Positions 33,522 through 45,706 of a stretch of 64,000 bases of DNA are shown one piece after another (the first letter of the stretch is position 1; each line of letters begins with the position of its first letter). The stretch lies in NCBI RefSeq assembly GCF_964355755.1, contig NC_092679.1, positions 6,572,001-6,636,000 of the forward strand. Direction: 5' to 3'. The translations under genes were made by a program, and so were the position numbers. Below the pieces are notes generated by a model. The model searched no databases and was not told the origin of the DNA. It saw only the letters and a program-made list of their open reading frames with translations. This DNA comes from Antedon mediterranea. Lineage: Eukaryota; Echinodermata; Crinoidea; Comatulida; Antedonidae.

Positions 33522-36500
33522 ATGGCAGCTTCCATGATAACGAACGTGTATGTCGGTTCTGGAACGGGTATTTTTAAAAGTATGCTTTTCACCGATTTTA
33601 ATCGTATTTATTTATGATGTTAAGTTTTTAATGAATTAGTTAATTATGGTATTTTGATCTAGACATAAATTAGACCCAAAATCCGGTCCATTTTGCTTTT
33701 AAAAAGAAGCTAGCTAGGCCTAGCTAGCTAGGCCTATTATATTATACGTAGGCTACTAAACTAGAAAAGTTAGTCTAGCCTAATAAAAGATAGCCAATTA
33801 ATTCTCCTTAATTATTCGGCCCTGACTGAATGCTGACAGCTTTAAACTGGGCTTATACGGTTCATCCCACTAGTTAGTTAGGGCCTAGACTAGGCCTATT
33901 ACAAGCAACTAGCTAGAAAATGTTTTTTTATCTTTTTTACTATCTATAATAGAGGTGGAAGTGGAGAAAAAAACGTCTACAAATTATTGTAATATAGAAA
34001 AATTAAACAAAGATGAAGAAATTACATGTATGTGCTGGGCCAACCAGCGTCAAACACAGGTAAGCCTACAATTATTTTATATACTGCTACTACTAATAGG
34101 CCTTGCCTAGGCCTAGTTTCTTTTAAGTTTTATAATTTATTTGACATTTTAAAATTTATATATACAGTAAAATATCACTATAATTGTCCTGAATTTATAT
34201 TCAACTTCTATTAATTCAGATCCATCTTGGTCTTCGAAACCAGACAGTGAAAACATTTGACACAGAAGAAAAATGTTTAAAGTCAAGTGAAGACTGTACA
34301 GGAGGACATGGACCTCTGAAAGGTATTGGTGTCCATGGCCACAACATAATAACATGCTGTGAATCTGGAGTAATGAAAGTGTGGGATAAGTTAAAACAGG
34401 AGACGGTAAGGTTATTATTTTCAACTGACAATGTTGAATTGAATGTTTTTTTATGTTGTCTACCTTGCGATTTTTAAAACGTACACAATAGAGGGAGGTT
34501 TTGCAATGCTACGAATACGATAACGAAAATGTCACATCACACACAGCGGCACTGTTTGAACTGTTGACCCACAGTATTTTTTTCTCTCCTGTTTTCAATT
34601 TGATTTTTCACTATTTGGTTTTATATGGTGGTTTATAGTGTTATTTATTGTTTTGTGTTCTCGGAGTTTACAATAGTCTTATAATGATCATCTCTTCGTT
34701 AGATCAAGATATTGCTTTATCAAGTAAGTCACAACGTTTTTTACTAGCTTGAACTACCTGCTGTCTTGCAAACTTAGTGCATACCTGGTGTGACGTATTC
34801 GTAGCGTTGCGAAACTTCCCTTATGAATGAATCAATCTTCAATCATTGTTAAACAATTTACACCCTGATTTTTACACTGTAGAATATTTGACATTCTGTT
34901 TTTTACATCTTAGAGAGCTGAAATAAATGTTGGTGAAAATGTTTATAAATTAAAACAGAATGCAGAGAAACCCCATATATTTGCAACAGGTGGAAAAGAG
35001 AATTGCCTAAAAATTTGGGACATAAACAATCTAGAGGAACCATTATTTAAGGCCAAAAATGTAAGTGCTATAGGTCAGGTAAAATATTTTATAATTAGAC
35101 AAATACATAAATTGATTTATTTATTAGTTTTGATTAGTAATTGATTTCCGTGATGAGCAAATTTTATTGTTCAGTGATAGAAAGTGCTTTAACCTTGTCT
35201 ATTGCTGTCTGGTTTGGTGGTGCCACAGAAGAAGACTTCCCGCATCATTGGAGAAGAGCAAGCCTCAGCTCACTCATTAGAAAAGCCCTCTCCATTGTGA
35301 GAGATGACTTACACCCTGGCAACAAGTTATTCTCATTAATGCAGAGTGGTCGACGCTATAATCTATAGATTTCAATTCTCGACAATAAAGAGAAAGAGTG
35401 GAAAACAAAAAGAAAGAGAATAAAGTATTGTATTGATTGATTGAAAAAATAGTAAACTAGAAAGCCACTCCGAGAGTGCATACCTCCGCCTACTGTAAAA
35501 TTCTCCTACATAAGATTCCTCCGGTAAAAAAAAAAATATATATATATATATTTGTGTGTGTCTTAATGCTGTTTGTGATTTAGGCTAATTTCACTACAAG
35601 CATGTGTATGCGAGTTTGGTGTAATGGTTATGTAACAAGCCTTTCAATTAACAATAGTTTCAGTTGACTAACAATAGAACAGCAACGCGAAAATCAAACG
35701 AGTGAATTTGAAAAGAAAATAGGTTTTTTAAACTACTGGCATAAAAAAACGTGCACATTAAATCAAATTATGTTTTAAAATTACAAATCACAAATTATAA
35801 CTCTTGCCTCTTGTACAAAAATGAAGTTTTTTGGACAACTAGTTCTCGAGAAAATGCAATTTCAGTATACTTGTTTACTTTAAGACTGTTGAAAAATTCT
35901 GTCCTATCTTTTAACACTAGCAGGTCTGAAAAGTATACTAAAAAGTGGTCCAGAATTTAATGGAATGGTCCTTGACCACATATCTATCTGTATATTCATT
36001 TTGGTAAAGATCTTGTAATTATTTTTTGAGTAATCCTGCTAACAAACAAACAAACAAACAAACACGCTACCGATTACATATACCTCCTTGGCGGAGGTAA
36101 AAAATAGTCCTAATATACCTACTTTTTCAACATTATAAGTATTGTTTGATTTTTTTTCTCAGGTAAAGAATGATTTTCTAGATTTACAAGTACCTATTTG
36201 GCTTACAGATGCGCAGTTCCTACCACAGTCTGCAAAGGTTCTCACGGCAACAGGACATCATCAGGTAATGTACATTTAGTAGGTTGTGATTCCATTAGGA
36301 GAACACCTTTGGAACCTAACAAAGTATCCCCTTAATATAAGACGGGACATCATCAGGTAATGTACATTTAGTATTTTGTGATTCCATTAGGAAGACACCT
36401 TTGGGACCTAACAAAGTATCCATTTAATATAAGACAGGACATCATCAGGTAATGTACATTTAGCAGGTTGTGATTCCATTAGGGGACACCTTTGGGACGT

Positions 36501-38295
36501 AACAAAGTTTCCCTTTAATGTAATTGTCCTCTGAATAGGTGTTGTTGTTGTTAAAACTTAAATAAAGAATTTTTTTTTACAGATTAGAATATATGATCCA
36601 GACTGTCAACGAAGACCTGTATTTGATATGAATTACGATGAATATCCAATTACTGCAGTAGAAGTTTCCTCTGATGGCTGGTTAGAACTATTTAAAACAT
36701 TCAAACCAATTCCTAAGAATTAGAAAGATCTGCATGCATAGTTTTATTGCATAGTAGCTCATTGTTTTTTGTTTTTTTTTTTTGGGGGGGGGGGGGGAGG
36801 GGAGTGTTACCCTATCAGCAAATAGTATAGTAGCTTGTTAAGTCAATGTGAAAATAGTGCCCCAGGAACATACACATGGCTCCTACGCTTATATACAAAA
36901 TAAACAGTTAATTACCGGCTGATTTCCAAAAAATGGACTTGCGTCTTTCTTCTCTGAAATTATTGTTTTATGAAGTAACTACATTTTCCATTAAATATTT
37001 GGTCAAATTGAATAAATATGTGACATTGAAGTGGCCTATTCAACAAAAACAATTTTGTTCAGGGGGGAAAGTATATCTTTAATGTGTATGTATAATTATT
37101 ATTTATTATTATTAATATCATATGTATAATTATTATTTTAGGTCTGTCTTTGCCGGTAATACGCATGGAAGGATGGCGCATATTGATCTTAGAAACAAAC
37201 AAATTTTGAAGGTATATCCAGGCTTCGCTGGCAGTATTCGATGCATTGGTATTCACTCTACAGAACCATTAGTAGCAACTTGTGGACTAGATAGGTTTCT
37301 ACGACTTCACAATATTCACACGGCTGAAGTCATTCACAAGGTAACTGCAGGGACAACTCCCTGGTAACTGCATAATCAATTATATTTTAAAATCCGAAAA
37401 AATGACATTAAAGATCAGGTACAGGCATAAATTTTAAATACAATATCTGGTTAATTGTACATAAATGTGTAACAAAAATCATGACAACATGAATTTCCCT
37501 TAAAATGGTCAAATACAAAATTTGGCAAAATTCGGCCATAAAAACTAGACAGACTTTTTTTCAGTGGTTTAATCTAATGTAATAACATGTCTGGTGAAAG
37601 TGAAAAAAAGATGGTGGATATACGGTGGATATGTTTGTTTACCACACTGTTTATTTTTCATAGTTTTTAAAAAAAATGCCTCCCTATTTACAATATTTGT
37701 GTACAAAAGAATAAAGATTTTACTGTGTAATTTTAACTATACCCCACTGATAAGAAAGTGCTTATTTTCAACAAGCTCGTGTAACACAAATAAAATCCCA
37801 AAAATTATGAAACATAGAGGAAACTATAGATCGATAATTATTGGAATGTATGATCAATAGAATTTTGTTGCCCGCACCTGACCTTTAAAGACATGCTTCA
37901 CTATTATCATCGAAACAATCTACATCTATAGTGATTTAGAGTTTATATTTTTTAATAGGTATATCTTAAATCCAAATTAAACTGTCTGTTAATGAAATGC
38001 ACAGAAGAATTTCAGGTAAGCTGTTTTCATATTGATGTCATTCATTGATTCAACATTTAATGTATTTGACGTCCTTGTGTGCAGAATATAGGTGTAATAT
38101 AAATTTGTTTTGTTTTAGGAGAACGAAAGCACTAAATCAAAAACAAACTCATCGATTGTTGAGAAGGAGAGTAAAGACGTTGACAGTGACGATGATGTTT
38201 GGGGGCAAATGGGAGATGTTGCAGAAGATTCACCAAAGAAAACAAAACGATCAAAAAATGTGAGAAAGAAAACTAAGAAGGCAAGAATAAAATGA
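33522..38295 (+). CDS. WDR74: WD repeat protein 74 (60S ribosome biogenesis factor)
   Basis: Nine exons with consistent phases: 33522-33579, 33953-34059, 34220-34405, 34914-35060, 36163-36264, 36583-36680, 37142-37340, 37959-38015 and 38119-38295; 376 aa (human 385). Diagnostic stretches match human WDR74: VGSGTGIFK, ATGGKENCLKIWDINNLEEP, FKAKNVKNDFLDLQVPIW, TGHHQIRIYDPDCQRRPV, GNTHGRMAHIDLR, GLDRFLRLHNI and VYLKSKLNCLLM. The C-terminus is Lys-rich (PKKTKRSKNVRKKTKKARIK), a likely nuclear/nucleolar signal. Known: WDR74 (yeast Nsa1) is a seven-bladed propeller acting with NVL in pre-60S maturation. The exon 6 donor is GTTAGA, a weak site. The exon 5 donor is tandemly triplicated. Convergent with the SLC46 gene. 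Confidence 0.95.
34492..34821. mobile_element. MITE family C, copy 2
   Basis: Ends AGGGAGGTTTTGCAATGCTA and CGTAGCGTTGCGAAACTTCC are inverted repeats and match copy 1 at 6929-7421. It lies in intron 3 of WDR74. Confidence 0.75.
35141..35400 (+). mobile_element. LINE 3'-end fragment (reverse transcriptase C-terminus)
   Basis: The frame at 35141-35368 reads FYCSVIESALTLSIAVWFGG, then RKALSIVRDDLHPGNKLFSL and SGRRYNL. That is the usual end of LINE reverse transcriptases, but the middle is missing. It lies in intron 4 of WDR74, in sense orientation. Confidence 0.7.
35455..36110. repeat. interspersed repeat remnant with GCGGAGGTA motifs
   Basis: Begins with GAGTGCATACCTCCGCCTAC and ends with TACCTCCTTGGCGGAGGTAA, preceded by a (CAAA)n run. 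These motifs typify ends of old interspersed repeats; no coding frame remains. Confidence 0.4.
36253..36530. repeat. 92-bp tandem triplication containing the WDR74 exon 5 splice donor
   Basis: The 20-mer GGACATCATCAGGTAATGTA starts at 36253, 36345 and 36437. The first is the exon 5 end plus the true donor (CATCAG/GTAATG, exon end 36264). The two downstream copies preserve the donor exactly. Confidence 0.95.
36769..36802. repeat. T-run followed by long G-run
   Basis: T(11-12) directly followed by about 14 G, then GAGGGGAG. Similar T/G tracts occur at 54007-54026 and 59588-59618. Confidence 0.8.
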
Positions 38296-39038
38296 ATAAA
38301 ATATTTTAATATTTGTTATTTTGTTCAATTTTATAAAATTGTTGTCATTAACAAGGGTTACCATGCATACAGAAGTCTACAAGAGGAAGAAACAAATTAA
38401 AACATTGAAATTTAAGCATTTATTCAAAATAATGCAATAAATTGTACAAACAGACTGTTAGTGATTTATTTTTTTTAACCTGTTTCCCCCTATCTTGTAA
38501 TGGTATCTTCCATCAATATTTACTGACCTTGGTATATTCTTTAGTATGATTAATGCATGGAGGAATCCTTCATCATTGATGTAACGCATAATAATATAAT
38601 ATTTATGCATTGTGTAATTTATCTACATAAACTTTTGACTGAATTCTCATCTTTGATCTCTGAAACTCTGTCTATACTATCAAACTAGTTTGACAAGAAA
38701 GTGTGATGTGGCCAAATACGGTAGTGATGTGACATCATCATGTCCATATATATATATATATGTTTTAGACAGAGTTTTAGGCCTGACAGATGTGTGTCAC
38801 AATACAGGTGTATGGTAGCCATGAAGGAATTAGTTTATTGGTCACTGTTGTTAATGACCGTATGCAAGTCGTTTAGTTCTTATAATATCCTCAGGACCCT
38901 GTGCCCAGCCAGCTTGAATCGCCATCCACTTTCATATCATCCAAAAAATTCATATCTCTTGCCTTCCATTCTAGACTACTCCGTCGTTCAGCTTATTTAT
39001 GCTAAGAATATTAGTATTAAACGCATTGTTTACACTGT
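38296..39038. other. convergent intergenic region, WDR74 / SLC46
   Basis: 3' flanks of both genes. Contains MITE family A copy 4. No gene is seen; the plus-strand frame at 38740-39066 overlaps the SLC46 last exon and has no recognisable domain. Confidence 0.5.
38663..38779. mobile_element. MITE family A, copy 4
   Basis: AAACTCTGTCTATACTATCA start, CAAACTAGTTTGACAAG, GTGACATCATCATGTCCATA, and a TTAGACAGAGTTTTA end with a (TA)n tract inside. Confidence 0.75.
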
Positions 39039-42000
39039 TCAACCTTCACATGATTTCAAATCATAAAGCTCCACCTCCTCATCAGAGTCGACATATGTTA
39101 ATAGATTATCTGTTTGTTCTCCTAAATATTAAAGTAAATTGTTATTAATATTAACTATGTTGTGGTGTCGTAGTTCAATCCTTGTTAGACATTGATCTTG
39201 TAACGCAGAGGCTTGAGGCCCCTGGTTTAGGAACTCTAAGTGGCCCTCCAACGCTGGAGGCCTTCGGATGTTTTTCGGATTTCTTTTTCAACATATTTCA
39301 AAGTTCAGCCAGTGAGTGCTCAAAAGCTGTTACACCACTGCCCATATGCTCAGCACATGTTCACTGGTACATTTCATACTTCTTTTTTTTTAGTACTCAC
39401 CATTTGAAATAACTTTTGGAAATAGTATCGTGTCTTCATAATCCCATTTGAAGTAACTGAAAATTGAAAAAGATAGTTCTGTAATAAAGATATTTGTCCC
39501 CTAAAACATTTTTTTTTTAATTTGCCATTTTAATGTCACACAATATTTATTCACTTGACCAAAAACTGGATCAAAAACAAAATTATTTACCTGAAAAAAT
39601 TGTTATTTAAAGCAAAAAATACTTAAATTGCCTGTCAGACAATGGTTTTTGGTTAAAATTAAACATATCTTTTGTCCTTTTATCAGTAAAATAATTTTTT
39701 TTTTATTTTATCAATCTTCATTTTTCATGTTTTTAGGGAACAATACATCTTTAAAATGTCATGGCCATGTTTTATGAAATCCCACTGTCATATTTAGTTC
39801 TTTCTTGTATACATGTGCCCTTTGTGTACACAAATACAACGGCTTAATGTCTCATTATTAATGTTATGCTAACCATCTTCTGGAGACGACAACATGAAAT
39901 ACAAGGTGTACTGCAAAAGTGTTTATTTGCCATGCAAATCCTAAAGCTATGTCTACACTATCAAACTGTATGTGACAAAACAATGTGATATACCCATATA
40001 TGGACATGATGATGTCAGATCACTACCATATATGGGCATATCACTACCATATTTGGGCAGATCACACTGGTTTGATAGTGTAGACAGAGCTTAATAATGT
40101 ACTTACATTACTATACACATGATAGTGCCAATTAATGCAGCTATGATAAGAAAAGAAAATCCAGGCATAAAGTCCAGTGTAGCAGGGTACATGTTGTTGA
40201 ATATGACAGACCCTATAAGATGACACATGGTCTCTAAAAGGGAACCAAATGCAAACATTGCTCCTGTACATGCAAGAGAAAAAAAAAGAGTCATTTTTTT
40301 GGGGGAGGGGAGGGTTTGTTCTTATACTATGTGGAGATTGGTTTTTTTTTTAAATTTTCACACCATCAAACAACAAATACAGTATTTAATTAAGGGTGGG
40401 AGACCCAGACTCTTACTATAGTATTCGTCGCTGTATTGGCCATAATCATGGAACTGACACGAACATTTAAACAGCTATATTATTTGAAATAAGGAGCCTG
40501 TGTGGCCGTATTCACCAATCACACTTAAGTGAGATAGTTTTAAATATTAAATATCTCACTTAATGTATTGTTTGAAGGTTTGCATGGCGAAATCAAATGT
40601 TGATTGTCAATATTTCACTTAACTCAATAAATATTTAAGTATTTTTGTTAAATTGTATTCACTATAGATAAGACATTTTAAAAATTTTAAGTGTTTTCCT
40701 TAGCCTACGTGTGAATGGTGAATACGGCCACTTGGGTGGGTAAGCCAGGATGTCAACTACCAAGCCACAGAACCCATATGGGCGGACCATCTACTTTGTT
40801 TATATACTGTAACTTACTCAGCATAAAAGTCAAATTAATTTATTTCGGTCAGTCTCTGTGGACAATTGATTTTCACGCTTTATTTTTAGAATATTGATTT
40901 AATTACCAATATATTTAAAAAATTGAAAACATAAAATATTAGATATCAGTGAAAGAATTTCACCTACAGCGAATCAACAATGAGGTGACCTTGATTTATC
41001 AATACATATTGTATGTAGCGTGGTGGGCTGTTCATTGAACTACAATACATAAACAGCATAAAGATCAACTAAGTTAATCTCATGTTGAGAGCAATAAAGG
41101 ATCGAACAATGCCTTACGGAATTTATGTGATGGATGATCAACTTACAACACAAGTTATTTTTCTCCTGTTACAATTTATAGTCATTATACAACGTTTAAA
41201 CAGTTTTAATTTTCAAGGTTCATTACTTTTTTAATCTGGATTCATGTTTACTTAATTTTTGATAGTTTTCAATGAAGCTATCAAATAATATGTTTCCTAC
41301 AGTAAGTCAGTGTCAATGTTGAATACAGCCACTGGATATCAACATAATACTTGACAGCATGGCTTAAATATAGTAAATTCGTATATATTTTTACCATTTC
41401 TGTTTGTAGTATTTTATTGTAAAAAAACATTTAAACAACATTAAAATTCAGAAATCCTGGTAACCCGGGAGAAAAAGTGAAACAGAAGCACGATGTTGGC
41501 TGGGAGAATATAATAAGTTTCTGGCTAAAGAATCTTTCACACCTGTTCCGATATGGTTCTTGTCCGGCACCGTCAAATCAAACCGAACATCAACATTTCG
41601 TTTTTACGTGGCTATGCGAATATCAACACGAAAACAAAACATTGACATTCAATTCGCTAGACTGGAACAGGTGTGAAGGTGTAAACCGGAGTTTTGGTAT
41701 GTAGGTATTTATACAAATATTCTGTTTTAAATGCCATTTCTTATTTTGGATCCTATTTAAAATTGTCATTAGTTTTCTTTCTTTCTTTCAAACCTATCCA
41801 ACTCCATCATTGTCATTGTAGTATTCTTTTACCTTGACTCAAATTGTATAGAATTCATTACCATGGAATATTCTACTAGGTAATTGTTTCATTTTGAATT
41901 GCAAATTCCGATTTGAATATAAAAGAGAAAGTTTCTATTGTGTTCTGTATTCAAACATGAAAACATAGATATTTTGACCTTGAATGAAATATATTAAACT

Positions 42001-45000
42001 CTACATGGTGTAGTAGTTGCCATACTTTAGATTTGGCTATTGGGAAAAGCTGACATAAAATCGAATTAATTTATATATTTATAATTTTGAATTTATTTCC
42101 ATGATTTATTTGTTTGCGAAAGGTGGTGATGGGGTGTGTTGAGAGAGGCCCCTTGGTATACCCCTTACCTGATGTGTTGGGGGAGGCCAATTGGTATTGT
42201 GTGGGAGACCCTTTGGTATACGACTTACCTGGGGTGTGCTGGGTGGGGGGACCCCTTGGTATACTCCTTACCTGGGCTGATCTGGGGCAGGCCCCTTGGT
42301 TTACCTCTTACCTGGGGTGTTTTGGGGGAGGCCTCTTGGTTTACCCTTACCTGGGGTGTGTTGGGAAGGCCCCTTGGTATACCCCTTACCTGGAATGTGT
42401 TGGGGGAGGCCCTTTGGTTTACCCCTTACCTGGGTGAGCTGGGACAAGCCCCTTGTTTTACCCCTTACCCATTTCATCGGGCTCCACCAGCTTTGACCTG
42501 AGTGATCCTAAAACGGCACCTGCAATTCCAGCCAAGCTGCTCACAACCGGCACTTAAAAAAAGAAACCAAACAAAGACATTTAGTTATAAGCTGTGTAGA
42601 ATAAAATATATACCCTATGCTGTGAATTAAGAGGATACTGTAGGTGTTATAATATAATAAAACATTTAGATAGACATCTGTTGCCTCATTCAAAGACTTT
42701 CACTATTATTTCTTAAAATTAAAAACACAAAACATGAAAAAGGTTTAATAAAATAAACTGAATTAAGCCATTTTTAAGCCTGTTTTAATCAATTAATTTT
42801 TTAAAAAGGCAAAAAAAAAACCTAAATTTTTTTCCGGTTTTGAAAAACTTCACTTACAGACAATTCCGATTTACAATTTTTTCTCCTTAAATTTAGTTTT
42901 TTCTGAAAGCTCCAATTCCAACATTTATGTTTAACCATAATATGTTTCAAATTGTGTCGGCATTATGTATTAATGTTAATCTAACATGCATACTGTAGTT
43001 GTTGACATTTCACTCGTTATATTTCCCAAGGGGAAGAACATAATACAAAAGAAATGAGTATTATATAAATAGGTTGCTAGATGTTTCAACAACCATATGT
43101 GTTATCTAATGCTGCTGTATTTAAAAGCAGATACAGAATATATTTTAAAAGAAATGGAGAACTCTAAAAAAAGTATGTGTAAAGAGTAAACATGAAATAA
43201 AAATGAAAACTGTTATTTTAATTACTACATAAATAATTCTGTCATTCGTGTACACCTAAATTTTATACAGTAGAACCACTGTTTGGGACACCCCTATACA
43301 AGAATGCTCCTATTAAGGGGACACTTTAGCAAAGGGCAATATATTATATGTTCATAATTACACCCTTATTAACACTTTATTATGTCCTGAAGGTGTTCCC
43401 TTATTAGGGGTTCAATTTTATTTTATTTTCACAATATAATAACATACAGGATAATAAATAGTAAGTAATCATGTGGAGTTCTATTACCAGTAAATGTTTG
43501 TCTTTTTATTAAATTCAGAACAGTTTGTTTTTCTTTCATATGTATTAATGTTTTAGTGTATTGTTTAACTGGACTGTTTAACTGGACCATTTTAAAGAAC
43601 AATAGCGCTTTACTACTGGACATTCAAAAGGTATAGCCCATCATAGCTGAATTGTATTTACCATAATGTACAAAGGGTACCATAACGTATAAGGGGTACC
43701 ATAATGGATTGGCCTCTTACCCAACATCATGACAAAGCGCATAATACCTGCCCTACAGTATTTACTATAATGTATAAGGGGTGCCATAATGGATAGGCCT
43801 CTTGCGCAGCATCATGACAGAGAGCTTCATACCTGCCCTATTTTTCATAATGTACAAGGAGTACTATAATGGATAGGCCTTCTTACCCAGCATCATGACA
43901 GCTGTTGACTTGGCCATCGCTATCATAATGTAACCAGACATGTTAGAAGCGAGGCCTACGATTGTCAAGTTAAAATCGTTATCTTGCGTCCTTTGACTCT
44001 TAAAATGGAAGAGTAATGGCATTGTTATCAATAGCGCTGCTGCCCTCGCGATGTTACGTAGAGCCATGTACACTGCGATTGTAAATGTAGACCAGCTCAG
44101 AGGAGTGTGTTTTGTATATAACACTGTCAGTTCCATGTCACCTAAAAAGTATTAAAAAGTTAACAAACCAAATAAAATTTGAATCTCTTAAAATTTATGT
44201 GATTATTAAATGTCAAAGATTCTACTGCAGTTACTTCAGTAACTACATTATATTTATGCAATAGTGTATGCTTTTAGTTGGTTAAAATGTAGAGGTTCAT
44301 GCAGTTATGTGTATGATTTATACTTAATTTTTTTTTTAAATTAATATAAAAAATCAATTAAAATAGTTAGAGAAAGTACTAATTACTGCAGGAAATAATA
44401 ATAATTTGATATGGTTCCTTATATAAAGTTGGTGTGTAAACAGTAAATGAATATAAACTACCTGCTCCCACTGCAATAAGCAACATTCAACAATAGTACA
44501 AGTAAGCCTACTCTATACAATATATATCTATACTATATTACAACCAGCACAATCATGGATAATCATTGTAGCATAATATATTAGCATTCTCATATGTTGA
44601 ATTTTAATAAATCCATGGTTGTGTTTTGGAATATGACCCAATTAGTACAACGTTACCTATTTAACACAGAGGTCATTCATTCATTCTTTTCCAATATTTA
44701 CTAATTCAATGGTGGAACAAGTGTGAATAATATCATACATAACGTGACAAAAGGATGATGGTTATGTTTACATTATTGACGAGGAAATTAGACAACAGGT
44801 GTACAGAATCAATAGAGCATGGAGAAAGAACAAAAAGTAAGTGCGAAATGACCAATACAGACCGGAAAGCGCCAGCATGTGTAGCATAGCTATGACTTGC
44901 AAAAGCAGTAACCATTTCCGTTTCTTGTTTTCTCGCTCCACGAAACAGACCGTGAAAGTCTTGCGCATATTTTCTAAAACACTGAATCCAAACCCAGACA

Positions 45001-45706
45001 TCCAACCTCTTCGTTTGGCCATTGCATCTTCTAATTTTGAGGATAATCTCTGTTTCGTTGAAAGTGATTCGGGCAAAATGGCCAAAACATATCCTACAGC
45101 GGTTAGATTTAATAAAAAACAACATGCGTACACTGCGGGTATGCTTATTTTTTGAGCGATTGACCCTGCTAATAATAATCCAATTGTTCCTCCTAAGAAC
45201 ACCATAGATTCTAACATACCAAACCGCTTTGTTCTGTTTGAACTATCAGTAATGTCTGTGATGTAGCTAACTAACGCTACCTGACATGTCCCCATGCCAC
45301 CGCATATTCCTAAAGCAAAACTGCTTATTAACATATATCGAATTGGTAAGTCGGTATAAAAGGAGTTTATCATGAAATTTATTGATGCAACACAAGCACC
45401 GATTAATGGAAATGCAATAATAGTTCTACGACCAAATTTATCACTTGCTGCTCCTAAAATAGTGCACATTATGGCTCCAGGAATGTTCATAGCTAAGTTG
45501 AGTTTGAGGATCCAATGTGACGTCTTGGATTGTACCTGGTTCTCCAGTTGTGGATAATTACCGAGTTCCTGACATATGCTGTCATCGTGTTCTTCTAGGC
45601 AGACCTTGCGTAGCAGAAGGAGTTGCGTCACTGGTATCTGCATCATAAGACTAGTGATGAAGAGAAAGAGAACTGGTTCTACGGTCACTTGTCTACAACA
45701 ACCCAT
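39039..45706 (-). CDS. SLC46-family MFS transporter (proton-coupled folate transporter-like)
   Basis: Six exons on the minus strand: 45706-44863, 44141-43887, 42552-42469, 40263-40107, 39456-39401 and 39121-39039; phases join exactly, 492 aa. The start is ATG at 45706; an in-frame TTG three codons upstream is not needed. The first exon holds the N-terminal half of an MFS fold with the loop 2-3 signature GAASDKFGRRT (residues about 85-95) and ALGICGGMGTCQVALVSYI. The C-terminal half includes SLAGIAGAVLGSLRSKLVEP, NNMYPATLDFMPGFSFL and an acidic cytoplasmic tail ending LYDLKSCEG. The SKLVEPDEMGAMFA stretch fits the SLC46 helix 10-11 region. Known members import folate (A1) or lysosomal/muropeptide-type substrates (A2, A3); the substrate here cannot be told. 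Two of its splice donors are embedded in tandem repeats. Confidence 0.88.
39515..39745. repeat. dispersed repeat F, copy 2
   Basis: Same-orientation relative of 25185-25445: TTGACCAAAAACTGGATC, TTTAAAGCAAAAAATACTTA, AGACAATGGTTTTTGGTT, TTTTTCATGTTTTTAGGGAA. It lies in the last-but-one intron of the SLC46 gene. Confidence 0.65.
39943..40093. mobile_element. MITE family A, copy 5
   Basis: The most complete copy: AAAGCTATGTCTACACTATC start, ATATGGACATGATGATGTCA middle, TTTGATAGTGTAGACAGAGC end. It lies right next to exon 4 of the SLC46 gene. Confidence 0.85.
40502..40731. mobile_element. MITE family D
   Basis: GTGGCCGTATTCACCA and its exact complement TGGTGAATACGGCCAC bound a 230-bp AT-rich element with no coding capacity. 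Intron of the SLC46 gene. Confidence 0.75.
42122..42480. repeat. minisatellite of splice-donor-like units next to SLC46 exon 3
   Basis: About 30-35-bp units on the plus strand of the form CCCCTTACCTGGGGTGTGTT plus GGGGGAGG. On the gene's strand each unit contains CAGGTAAGGGG, a near-perfect 5' splice site. Seven such units follow the true donor (ATGG/GTAAGG, exon end 42469). Confidence 0.95.
43690..43905. repeat. 80-85-bp tandem repeat containing the SLC46 exon 2 splice donor
   Basis: ATAATGGAT-AGGCCT-CTTACCCAGCATCATGACA type units begin at 43701, 43786 and 43866. The last is the true exon 2 end and donor (exon end 43887). The copy at 43701 keeps GGGTAAGAGG on the gene's strand; the middle copy has lost the GT. 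Confidence 0.9.

Noticed and set aside
35141-35368. Independent small gene in a WDR74 intron
   Set aside because: The sequence is the usual C-terminal end of a LINE reverse transcriptase and is a dead fragment.
38740-39066. 108-codon plus-strand frame
   Set aside because: Overlaps a MITE and is antisense to the last SLC46 exon; no domain or splice support.
42005-42035. tRNA-like GTGTAGTAGTTGCCATACTT
   Set aside because: Resembles only an A box; no cloverleaf or B box follows.
42114-42501. Overlapping plus-strand open frames of 107-121 codons
   Set aside because: All three plus-strand frames stay open only because the minisatellite lacks stops; the peptides are repeat artefacts antisense to the SLC46 gene.
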